Assembly (NCBI GenBank): GCA_038400315.1
Contig: CP151667.1
Location: forward strand, 5,591,174-5,655,173
Direction: 5' to 3'
Source of the DNA: Isosphaeraceae bacterium EP7
GTDB taxonomy: Bacteria; Planctomycetota; Planctomycetia; Isosphaerales; Isosphaeraceae
Length of the DNA stretch: 64,000 nucleotides
Positions 1 to 6,264 of this stretch are shown piece after piece (the stretch's first letter is position 1; each line of letters starts with the position of its first letter). Made by a program: the position numbers and the translations under genes. Under the pieces are notes generated by a model. It had not been told where the DNA came from. It saw nothing but the letters and a program-made list of their open reading frames with translations, and searched no databases.

Positions 1-187
1 TACTGACCGGATCGCGGGGCGGTCTGACCGGGCTTCATGGGTTTGGCGGGCACAGCCTGGTTCCTTTCCGGTTGAGCCGAGCGGCTCCTCTCGAGTGCGG
101 GGGGGGGGAGACGACCCCGCCCGCTGTCATGAATGGACTCGCTCAGCTCCGGCCCTCGAACCAAGGAAAACCCGGGCTCGCGCGATT
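1..187. other. left edge, no gene seen
   Basis: I see no convincing coding region here. The stretch lies downstream of the minus-strand peptidase gene that ends at 188 and contains a run of ten G near 101-110. No clear hairpin-plus-T-tract terminator is visible. Confidence 0.4.
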
Positions 188-1003
188 TTAGTGGTCTGAA
201 TCGTGAACCATATAGGTTAGCGTCAGCCCCGTGTTCCCGAGCCGTTGCGCCTCCTCCCAAAGGGTGCCGCGCCGATTCTCGTACCAGACATCCGCTTCTA
301 TCTTGCCTTCAGAGAATTCGTCCGAGCCTTCCACAAGTAGGCGGGCCGTCTTCGACGTCTGCGGCACGCGTGAGCGATGGCGAACGAACCTGTAGCCGAG
401 GCTTTGCATGTCGTAGGACGCGACGTGAAATAGCACCACGCCCTCCCTCGCGAGGACCACGCTGCTAGCCTCGATGTCCAGTTCGCAGTAGCGGCGGACG
501 GTCGCAGTGATCGACGTGCCGAGCCGTTCGGAGAGAGTGATCAGATCCCTGAGCGTACACACCCTCTGCCTGAAGCGTGCTACCGCCGTCCTAAATAGAT
601 CCGCGGGCATCAACAACCCGGCGGAGAAGCGATCGGCCTCCCTCTCCAGCCTGTTGTCGCTGACGAATCCGGTGTGAGAGCCGTGCCAAAGGCCGCTCAG
701 GAGATACTCTTTGTGCTCTTCGAGATAGTAGTGGCCGAGCTCGTGGCCGATGGTGAAGTGAATACGGCCTTCGGTCCGTCCAGTTCGTTTATCCGCGTAG
801 AGGAGCAGGAACCTCCCCTTCTTGCGGTGGAATTCGAGCCTGGCGTCGAATCGCCCCCCGAATATCCCCGGAGCGAGGCGGATGCGCTCGTTCTTGGCGA
901 TCTCGAACGGATCGACCGGGAGCTTATAAAGGCCGTGAGCCTTTAGGATGGACGCGGCATAAGCCTCGATCGCCCGGTCGTCCATCGGCTTTGAGCCGGC
1001 CAT
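188..1003 (-). CDS. ImmA/IrrE-family metallo-endopeptidase (M78)
   Basis: A 271-residue zinc peptidase of the ImmA/IrrE (DUF955) type. The catalytic HELGH motif is at about residues 87-91, and the third-ligand region EREADRFSAGLLMP follows further on. Members of this family cleave repressors or other regulators (ImmA cuts ImmR in ICEBs1; IrrE cuts DdrO in Deinococcus). I chose the ATG at 1003 because a GAGGAG Shine-Dalgarno sits 8 nt upstream; an in-frame start at 1036 would overlap the preceding gene. It is the last gene of a three-gene operon after a sigma factor and a small acidic protein, with a 7-nt gap to the latter. A role in destroying a regulator, perhaps that small protein, is inference. 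Confidence 0.85.
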   Translation of the reverse strand: MAGSKPMDDRAIEAYAASILKAHGLYKLPVDPFEIAKNERIRLAPGIFGGRFDARLEFHRKKGRFLLLYADKRTGRTEGRIHFTIGHELGHYYLEEHKEYLLSGLWHGSHTGFVSDNRLEREADRFSAGLLMPADLFRTAVARFRQRVCTLRDLITLSERLGTSITATVRRYCELDIEASSVVLAREGVVLFHVASYDMQSLGYRFVRHRSRVPQTSKTARLLVEGSDEFSEGKIEADVWYENRRGTLWEEAQRLGNTGLTLTYMVHDSDH

Positions 1004-1010
1004 CGATGCG

Positions 1011-1373
1011 TCACTCCTCGAAGTCCACTTCCTCATCTTCCAGAAGTTCTCGCCGATGTTGTTCGATCTCGTCTAAGACGTCCTGGGGCAGATCGTCGTC
1101 CCCGCGGTGGAGCGCCATGATATCCGGCGAGATCGTTACGGGGCCTGGAGCTTCGATCCAGGAAGGAGGCGCGACAGGCCCCTCCTCCCCAGCCTCCCTC
1201 CTGGCGATGAGCCGGTCGACCAGGTCATCGCCGAGGCCATCGATCGCCTTCCGATCCTCGGCGTCCAAGACGGAGGGGTCGTCAACGTTCCCCACAGCGT
1301 CCTCGGAGCTGATGTGGAAGAACGACGCGATAAGTGCATCAAGTGCTCTCTCCTCCCGCTCTCTGTAGGTCAT
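1011..1373 (-). CDS. small acidic protein between sigma factor and peptidase
   Basis: A 120-residue, strongly acidic protein that I do not recognise. The C-terminus is rich in Asp and Glu and ends DEEVDFEE. Its ATG at 1373 overlaps the sigma-factor stop in an ATGA, indicating translational coupling; a longer in-frame start at 1514 would lie inside the sigma gene and is unlikely. The N-terminus (MTYREREERALDALI) is predicted helical. Because it sits between a sigma factor and an ImmA-like peptidase, it could be an anti-sigma factor or another peptidase substrate. No membrane segment or zinc motif is visible. Confidence 0.7.
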   Translation of the reverse strand: MTYREREERALDALIASFFHISSEDAVGNVDDPSVLDAEDRKAIDGLGDDLVDRLIARREAGEEGPVAPPSWIEAPGPVTISPDIMALHRGDDDLPQDVLDEIEQHRRELLEDEEVDFEE

Positions 1374-2143
1374 GACGCGTCTCCAAAAATCTCGCTGGCC
1401 TGATATCCACGCGTTTCCAGGTGTCGCCGCAGCGAAACCCGGCCGTTGCTCAACGCTCGCTTGACCGAGATGAAGGTGTGGTTCGGTCCGTCCTTCTTGC
1501 GGACCAGTTCGCACAAGTCCTGCTCGCTCGGTCGATCACCGGTCGCCTCAAGCGCTTCGAAGAAAACGCTCCAGACAAGACGCTCTTTGGAGGGCAATTT
1601 TGCGATTGCCATCCGAACCTCGTCGCGGATCTCGCCTCGCACCACCGCTTCGAGCCCCTTCCAGCACACGCCTGCCTCGGTGCCGCCGAGCGACGATCCG
1701 ACGTACTGAATAAACTCGTCATGTCGCCTGGCCCTTCGAAGCCAGTCGACTCCGCGACGGCGGGCGATCGTGAGCAGAAATGGGAGAATCGGTTCGTCAG
1801 GATTGAACGACGTAGATTGGGTAGAAGAGGCGGGCGCATCGAGGATCCGCATGAAGTGGATGAGGACGTCCGAGTAGCATTCGGCCACGTCCTGGGGCCG
1901 CATCCCGGGGAAGTGGGAGCGGAGGCAGGCGCACACCCGCATTCGGTATGCTTCATCCAGTTTGCGCAAACCCTCGTCGCGATCGGTCTTACCCCCGATT
2001 AGCAGGACGGCGATCTCGGTTTCATCGAAGTCGCTGGTCTCGTTCAAGATACGGACTCCCAAACCTGGCCACCTTGAGCAGATCGAGAAGTGGCGCTCCG
2101 TTTGGCTGGAGTATAACTCGCTCGAGATGAACTTTCGGACCAA
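1370..2143 (-). CDS. ECF-like RNA polymerase sigma factor
   Basis: A 257-residue sigma-70-family protein. Region 2 is recognisable around FPGMRPQDVAECYSDVLIHF and FLLTIARRRGVDWLRRARR (the -10-binding helix). Region 4 begins near AKLPSKERLVWSVFFEAL and runs to the C-terminus. It would bind core RNA polymerase and direct it to a small regulon. It is the first gene of an operon with the coupled acidic protein and the ImmA-like peptidase. The first 50 residues are not family-typical, so the true start may be further in. Sigma factors on mobile DNA often control the element's own genes; which promoters it reads cannot be told from here. Confidence 0.75.
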   Translation of the reverse strand: MVRKFISSELYSSQTERHFSICSRWPGLGVRILNETSDFDETEIAVLLIGGKTDRDEGLRKLDEAYRMRVCACLRSHFPGMRPQDVAECYSDVLIHFMRILDAPASSTQSTSFNPDEPILPFLLTIARRRGVDWLRRARRHDEFIQYVGSSLGGTEAGVCWKGLEAVVRGEIRDEVRMAIAKLPSKERLVWSVFFEALEATGDRPSEQDLCELVRKKDGPNHTFISVKRALSNGRVSLRRHLETRGYQASEIFGDAS

Positions 2144-2300
2144 GAGAACAAAAATTCAGTTGCCCCTAATCTCGATCGACCCTACGGGCGGGAGGGGCTG
2201 GAGCAAATCGTCGCCTCTTCCTGGTCCCGTGGCCGCTGGTGTTCCAAGCTCTGTGCCGGTATCTTGGACAAAGTTTCACCAAAGGGCGGGGCGATGAGGC

Positions 2301-3104
2301 ATGGCTGACAAGTCGAAAATCGAATGGACTGACGCAACCTGGAACCCGGTAAGAGGTTGCACCAAGATCAGCCCCGGATGCACCCACTGCTACGCCGAAA
2401 CGTTCGCCGAGCGGTTCCGGGGGGTCCCCGGCCACCCTTACGAGCAAGGGTTCGACCTCCGAACCGTACCCCACAAGCTCGTCGAGCCGCTTCGCTGGTC
2501 GCGCGCGAGGATGATCTTCGTCAACTCGATGAGCGACCTGTTCCACAAGGACGTTTCGGACGCCTATGTCGGGATGGTCGCGGATCTCATGCGCGCCGCG
2601 AACTGGCACACCTATCAGGTCCTGACGAAGCGCTCCGAACGGCTGGCCCAGATGCTACGGTCCGACCTGGCCGGGGCTGCCCAAGAGCCCCACATCTGGT
2701 GGGGGGTGAGCGTCGAGAACCGGAAGCACGGGTTGCCGCGCATCGATCACCTCCGGGATGCGCCTGCCGTCGTGAGGTTCCTCTCGATCGAGCCCCTCCT
2801 CGAAGACCTGGGCCAGATTGACCTGGCGGGGATTTCCTGGGTGATCGTCGGCGGGGAGAGCGGTCACGGTGCGCGGCCGATGCAGCCCGAATGGGTGCGT
2901 AACATCCGCGATCAGTGCAAGGACGCTGGCGTCTCCTTCTTCTTCAAGCAGTGGGGCGGGGTCCACAAGAGCCTCACCGGGCGCGAACTCGACGGCCAGA
3001 CCTACGACGCGATGCCCGAGCTGAGCCCGAACCCGATCGCGCCGGCCTCCGTCCGCGCGGGCCATCAGCGGAGACTCGAATCGCAACTCGCCGCCGCTCT
3101 CTGA
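2301..3104 (+). CDS. DUF5131 / phage Gp37-Gp68 family three-Cys-motif protein
   Basis: A 267-residue protein of the phage Gp37/Gp68 (DUF5131) family. The N-terminus carries the diagnostic cluster GCTKISPGCTHCYAE, with Cys20, Cys27 and Cys30 (C-x6-C-x2-C), which in this family is thought to hold an iron-sulfur cluster in a radical-SAM-like fold. The conserved NSMSDLFH, WWGVSVEN and VGGESG segments follow. The chemistry is unknown. It is followed after 18 nt by its usual partner TcmP. The Gp37/Gp68 name reflects occurrence on phages, consistent with the accessory character of this region. Confidence 0.9.
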   Translation: MADKSKIEWTDATWNPVRGCTKISPGCTHCYAETFAERFRGVPGHPYEQGFDLRTVPHKLVEPLRWSRARMIFVNSMSDLFHKDVSDAYVGMVADLMRAANWHTYQVLTKRSERLAQMLRSDLAGAAQEPHIWWGVSVENRKHGLPRIDHLRDAPAVVRFLSIEPLLEDLGQIDLAGISWVIVGGESGHGARPMQPEWVRNIRDQCKDAGVSFFFKQWGGVHKSLTGRELDGQTYDAMPELSPNPIAPASVRAGHQRRLESQLAAAL

Positions 3105-3122
3105 CGCAGGAAGGGGTGTCCG

Positions 3123-4037
3123 TTGATTCCTTCGTTGCAGAAGTTCGGGGACCGAAGCTGGACCCAGGACAAGCTCGAACGCGTCCGGAAATATCTGGTC
3201 GCCTACAGCAAGATCATGTCGAAACGGCGGTATCCATACGCCTACATCGACGGGTTCGCCGGCACGGGTTACCACGAGCTTGAGCGCGAGGAAAACGAGA
3301 CGGAAAGCCTCTTCCCAGAGTTGGAGGAGCCCGCGGTGGAGGAGTTCCTCGACGGCTCGGCGCGAATCGCCCTCCAGGTCGAGCCGCGATTTCACAAGTA
3401 TATCTTCATCGAAAAGAGCCGGAAGAAGTCGAAGGAACTCGGGAAGCTTCGCGAAGAGTTTCCGGAGCGAGCGGCGGACATCGTCGTCGAGAAGGCGGAG
3501 GCGAACGCCTACCTCCAGAAGCTCTGCCTCGAGCGCTCCTGGTCAGACCGCAGGGCGGTGCTATTCATCGACCCGTTCGGGATGCAGCTCACCTGGGAGA
3601 CGGTCGCCGCCATCGGGACGACGAAGGCCATCGACACCTGGATTCTCTTCCCGGTGAGCGCGGTGAACCGGCTCCTGAAAAAGGACGGTAACATCCCGCC
3701 CTCTTGGCGACGTCGGCTCGACACGATGTTTGGCGAGCCCGCGTGGTTCGACGTCTTCTTCCCGGAGGAGAAGCCGGGCCTGTTCGGGAGCGACATGGTG
3801 GTCCGCCGCAAGATCGCCGGCATGGACCTGATCGGGAAGTATTTCAATCAGCGACTCGCGACGGCTTTCGCCGGGGTCGCCCCGAATCCCTACACCCTGC
3901 GAAATAGCCAAGGCACGCCGCTGTTCCTCCTATGCTTCGCGGCGGCGAACCCGAACGCGGTAGCCCCGGCGATTAAGATTGCCCAGGACATTCTCAAGCG
4001 AGACCCGGCGACGGCGCTCCTTCCTTTGGGTGATTAG
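3123..4037 (+). CDS. tcmP: three-Cys-motif partner protein TcmP
   Basis: A 304-residue protein of the TcmP family, named because it is encoded next to three-Cys-motif (DUF5131) proteins, as it is here. The start is a TTG at 3123 with AGGAAGGGG a few bases upstream. The sequence has a Rossmann-like N-terminus (AYIDGFAGTGY near residue 40) and a central VLFIDPFGMQLTW, resembling the glycine loop and catalytic region of SAM-dependent methyltransferases. Methyltransferase activity is inference from these motifs. Together with the upstream gene it forms a two-gene unit of unknown purpose. Confidence 0.85.
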   Translation: MIPSLQKFGDRSWTQDKLERVRKYLVAYSKIMSKRRYPYAYIDGFAGTGYHELEREENETESLFPELEEPAVEEFLDGSARIALQVEPRFHKYIFIEKSRKKSKELGKLREEFPERAADIVVEKAEANAYLQKLCLERSWSDRRAVLFIDPFGMQLTWETVAAIGTTKAIDTWILFPVSAVNRLLKKDGNIPPSWRRRLDTMFGEPAWFDVFFPEEKPGLFGSDMVVRRKIAGMDLIGKYFNQRLATAFAGVAPNPYTLRNSQGTPLFLLCFAAANPNAVAPAIKIAQDILKRDPATALLPLGD

Positions 4038-4111
4038 CAAGTGATGCGCGTAGCGGCTACTCGCCGACGACCCGCGGCTGGACCCGTGAGTCGCCGGCGA
4101 GGACTGCCGCC

Positions 4112-4378
4112 TCACGAGCCTACCGTCTGCGGCCTCCAGCCGTGCTTTCGGAGGCTGATCAGCCCCTTCAGGATGAAGACTCGACCCAGGCGGGGAGCGT
4201 TGAGCCGTTTCCGCACGGTCGCACAGTAGGTGGCGCTCGTCTCTTTCCCGAAGGCGAGGATCTCGTCGGTGATGTCGGGGTAGAGCTCCGCCTTCACGGC
4301 GGCGAGCGTCTCTCGGAACGTCTCCAGGTCTCCGGCGTAGCCCGACTCCTTCAGAACGTCGGCGTGACGCGGTCGCAT
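4112..4378 (-). CDS. small hypothetical protein with its own promoter/operator
   Basis: An 88-residue protein that I do not recognise (MRPRHADVLKESGYAGDL...). It has mixed charge, no membrane segment and no Cys motif. Support for it being real comes from upstream DNA: GGGAG lies about 9 nt before the ATG, a -35/-10 pair (TTGATT, 16 nt, TAGAAT on the minus strand) lies at 4417-4444, and inverted repeats lie between promoter and RBS. It converges on tcmP. An autoregulated small DNA-binding or antitoxin-like protein is possible, but no fold can be named. Confidence 0.55.
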   Translation of the reverse strand: MRPRHADVLKESGYAGDLETFRETLAAVKAELYPDITDEILAFGKETSATYCATVRKRLNAPRLGRVFILKGLISLRKHGWRPQTVGS

Positions 4379-4392
4379 GGTAGTTGCTCCCG

Positions 4393-4416
4393 GATAGTGA
4401 ATGGATATCCACTATC
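4393..4416 (-). promoter_or_regulatory. putative operator (nested inverted repeats)
   Basis: GATAGTG (4393-4399) and CACTATC (4410-4416) form 7-bp inverted arms. Within them TGGATATCCA (4402-4411) is a perfect 10-bp palindrome. The site covers the expected transcription start of the 88-residue gene. A dimeric repressor site is the simplest reading. Confidence 0.5.
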
Positions 4417-4444
4417 ATTCTAGAAGCCACCAAGCGACAATCAA
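4417..4444 (-). promoter_or_regulatory. putative sigma-70 promoter of the small gene
   Basis: On the minus strand TTGATT (4444-4439) and TAGAAT (4422-4417) are separated by 16 nt and lie 40-65 nt upstream of the ATG at 4378. The match to the consensus is good for such a GC-rich genome. Confidence 0.45.
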
Positions 4445-4491
4445 GTGATCACTTTAGAATCTCAAGCGGCGCGATTTTGCGGTGTCGATAT

Positions 4492-4565
4492 TGGAGAGAG
4501 GGGCGGGATTCGAACCCGCGTGCCCTGGGTTGCAACCAGGTGGCTCGCCTCTTGCCTACCCTCTC
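4492..4565 (-). tRNA. tRNA-Cys(GCA)
   Basis: 74 nt with a complete cloverleaf: acceptor GAGAGGG/CCCTCTC, anticodon stem CCTGG/CCAGG around TTGCAAC (anticodon GCA), T-arm GCGGG-TTCGAAT-CCCGC. The terminal CCA is encoded, unlike in its three neighbours. It is the last gene of a minus-strand array Ser-Ser-Tyr-Cys. Confidence 0.95.
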
Positions 4566-4569
4566 GGAA

Positions 4570-4652
4570 TGGGTGTGGAGGGATTCGAACCCCCTCAGTC
4601 AGGGACACCGCGTTTACAGCGCGGTCCGGCTCTCCAACTCCGGCGCACACCC
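4570..4652 (-). tRNA. tRNA-Tyr(GUA)
   Basis: 83 nt. Acceptor GGGTGTG/CACACCC; anticodon stem CCGCG/CGCGG around CTGTAAA (anticodon GTA); class II variable region of about 13 nt; T-loop TTCGAAT. CCA is not encoded. Position 8 reads C instead of the near-universal U, so the gene is somewhat divergent. It is 4 nt from tRNA-Cys. Confidence 0.9.
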
Positions 4653-4658
4653 ATGGAA

Positions 4659-4741
4659 CGGAAGCGGCAGGATTCGAACCTGCGGTGGTTTCCCACACCT
4701 GGTTAGCAACCAGGCACGATAAGCCTCTCTGACACGCTTCC
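4659..4741 (-). tRNA. tRNA-Ser(GCU)
   Basis: 83 nt. Acceptor GGAAGCG/CGCTTCC; anticodon stem CCTGG/CCAGG around TTGCTAA (anticodon GCT); long variable arm TGTGGGAAACCACC; T-loop TTCGAAT. The D-stem pairs poorly (TCA against TCG), which is unusual. CCA is not encoded. Confidence 0.9.
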
Positions 4742-4747
4742 AGAGAG

Positions 4748-4830
4748 CGGAGGGAGAGGGATTCGAACCCCCAAGTCCTTTCGGACGGCAGTTTTCAAGA
4801 CTGCTGCCTTACCAGTTAGGCTATCCCTCC
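4748..4830 (-). tRNA. tRNA-Ser(UGA)
   Basis: 83 nt. Acceptor GGAGGGA/TCCCTCC; D-stem GCC/GGC; anticodon stem GCAGT/ACTGC around CTTGAAA (anticodon TGA); long variable arm CGTCCGAAAGGACTT; T-loop TTCGAAT. It is the first gene of the four-tRNA array in transcription order. CCA is not encoded. Confidence 0.95.
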
Positions 4831-5181
4831 GTCGGGTCCGAACGAAACGGGCCGAGCGTCCACCGTGGATCAGGCGGGCGATCGAATCGTCTCAGCTACC
4901 GAACGGATTTCTTGGGGATATAGGCCGGAGGGGATCCGGCCACGACGGGCCACGCGTCATTACGACAGGTGGCCCGAACTGGAATACCGCGAACAATAAC
5001 TCGCAAATCGCGCCGGGAGCACGAGGGAGGTGACGAGTTGTTCGGGGTGGGTGGTCATGATTGAGCCGTAGCATAGCTTGGGGACGATGCGCCAGTCGAG
5101 GATTCGACACGGCAACCGCTCGCCAGGTTCGCCGCGAGCCGACGTTTTACGAGATCTCCCGGGCCGTGCTACCCTCGACCC
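4831..5181. other. intergenic, leader of tRNA array and of lipoprotein gene
   Basis: This 350-nt gap separates the divergent tRNA array and the lipoprotein gene and must hold promoters for both. I cannot point to a convincing -35/-10 pair, and the short reading frames in it look non-coding. Confidence 0.4.
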
Positions 5182-5715
5182 ATGGTCAAGAAGCTAGCCC
5201 CTTTCGCCCTCGCCCTCTTCATGTTCGGTTGCGGCAACCCAGCCGACGAGACGGACGACGTCGAAGCCACGCCGTCGCCGACCGTCGAGCCGACTCAGGC
5301 GCCGACTCCCGTGGCGTCGCCTACAGCGACCCCCGTGGCAACGCCCAAGCCCAAGCCGACCATCGCGCCCGCGCTCGTCCCCGATGCCACCTGCACGCGG
5401 ATGAGGACCGGAAAACCGGGGGGCGGGCAGTTCGTGAACAACCCGAACAACGACAAGGGCGTCCTGAAAATCATCTGGCCGAACGAGTACACCAACAAGA
5501 TCGTCGACGTCACGGTCTGGGGCGGGATCCACTTTTACGAGCCGCTCATCCGGAAGACGCCCAACGAGTACAACGACCGCGAGCGTTACTACGGCAAGCT
5601 CCAGGTCCGCGAGTATCCCAAGCCCCTCGTGGTCGGAGCTCGGCTCTACGACGGGAATCGGGTCTGCGTGACTATCCCCGACCCGGCTCAGAGGCTGGAT
5701 CTCAGGCTCGACTAA
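5182..5715 (+). CDS. predicted lipoprotein with Pro/Thr-rich linker
   Basis: 177 residues. The N-terminus is a lipoprotein signal (KK, hydrophobic stretch, then LFMFGC at about residues 12-17, with Cys17 as the lipidated residue). A linker of about 45 residues rich in Pro, Thr, Ala and Val follows (residues 28-68), then a compact domain of about 110 residues with two Cys (near 73 and 164) that could form a disulfide. I do not recognise the C-terminal domain. Location at the outer membrane or cell surface is inferred from the lipobox. It lies between the tRNA array and the peptidyl-tRNA hydrolase gene. Confidence 0.7.
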   Translation: MVKKLAPFALALFMFGCGNPADETDDVEATPSPTVEPTQAPTPVASPTATPVATPKPKPTIAPALVPDATCTRMRTGKPGGGQFVNNPNNDKGVLKIIWPNEYTNKIVDVTVWGGIHFYEPLIRKTPNEYNDRERYYGKLQVREYPKPLVVGARLYDGNRVCVTIPDPAQRLDLRLD

Positions 5716-5776
5716 AACCTGCTTGCGCTTCGCGCCAGGACGAGATACGTTCGGGCCATGAATCATTGCGGCTAAC

Positions 5777-6094
5777 ATTTCCCTGACTCACTACGTCGTC
5801 ATCCGGGCCGATCTTCCGCTCGGCTTCATGGCGGCCCAGATCGTCCACGCTGCCGGAGAGTCCGTCTCCGGCGAAGTTCCACCAAACACGAACGCCGTCG
5901 TTCTCGCCGTCGAAGACGAGACGGAGTTGCACGTCGTCGCGCGAAGGCTTCAGCTTGCTAGCGTGCCGCACATCCTCGTGCGTGAGGTGGACCCGCCCTT
6001 CGATGGGCAATGCACGGCGATCGGGGTTGTGCCGGTGTCGGACCGGGCAAAGGTCCGGCCGATTCTCGGAAAGCTCCCGCTTCTCGGGACGTAA
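5777..6094 (+). CDS. pth2: PTH2-type peptidyl-tRNA hydrolase, no canonical start codon
   Basis: The family fold is recognisable from HYVVIRADLPLGFMAAQIVHAAGES at the N-terminus and PPFDGQCTAIGVVP near the C-terminus, both hallmarks of Pth2 enzymes, which release peptides from stalled peptidyl-tRNA. The first in-frame ATG (5828) lies inside the conserved HYVVIRADLP...AAQ segment and would delete its beta strand. Upstream, to the in-frame stop at 5759, there is no ATG, GTG or TTG; only ATT (5777), CTG (5783) or ATC/ATT near 5762-5765 are available. I place the start at ATT 5777 (105 residues) as the best homology fit. The neighbours are tRNA genes on both sides. Either initiation is non-canonical or the start was lost by mutation. 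Confidence 0.75.
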   Translation: MSLTHYVVIRADLPLGFMAAQIVHAAGESVSGEVPPNTNAVVLAVEDETELHVVARRLQLASVPHILVREVDPPFDGQCTAIGVVPVSDRAKVRPILGKLPLLGT

Positions 6095-6101
6095 TTTTTA
6101 C

Positions 6102-6172
6102 GGGGGAGGGGTGTGTAGACGCACTCCGGGGTCAGCCCGGAGGAGTTGGTTCAATTCCAACCTCCCCCACCA
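6102..6172 (+). tRNA. atypical tRNA, apparent anticodon UCA (reads UGA)
   Basis: 71 nt. Acceptor GGGGGAG/CTCCCCC with encoded ACCA; T-arm GTTGG-TTCAATT-CCAAC; anticodon stem TCCGG/CCGGA around GGTCAGC, which puts TCA at 34-36. Deviations: G instead of U at 33, G at 8, D-loop of only 6 nt without the GG pair, 3-nt variable loop. A UCA anticodon would read UGA; the absence of a long variable arm argues against tRNA-Sec. It may be a mobile-element tRNA or a decayed gene. Confidence 0.6.
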
Positions 6173-6175
6173 TTT

Positions 6176-6251
6176 GCCCCTGTGATGAAACGGCATCATA
6201 CCGAAACTAATGACTTCGGATTTGCGGGTTCAATTCCTGCCAGGGGCTCCA
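6176..6251 (+). tRNA. atypical tRNA with enlarged anticodon loop
   Basis: 76 nt, starting 3 nt after the previous tRNA. Acceptor GCCCCTG/CAGGGGC with encoded CCA; D-arm ATGA-AACGGCA-TCAT; T-arm GCGGG-TTCAATT-CCTGC. The anticodon stem CCGAA/TTCGG encloses a 9-nt loop ACTAATGAC. With an A-C mismatch at the top, the inner 7 nt would give anticodon AAT (Ile), an unusual A34. Identity is uncertain. It ends 13 nt before the stop of the convergent ATPase gene. Confidence 0.6.
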
Positions 6252-6264
6252 TTCCTCGTTTCAA

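Noticed and set aside
4892-5110. 72-residue minus-strand open frame between tRNA array and lipoprotein
   Set aside because: Pro/Arg-rich composition, no ribosome binding site and no similarity to any family I know; probably non-coding.
5182-5786. Alternative overlapping frames across the lipoprotein gene
   Set aside because: Only the frame at 5182-5715 has a lipobox and a balanced composition; the others are low-complexity Arg/Gly or Val/Asp-rich shadows.
6102-6172. Selenocysteine tRNA because of the UCA anticodon
   Set aside because: Only 71 nt, no long variable arm or extended acceptor stem, and no sel genes nearby.
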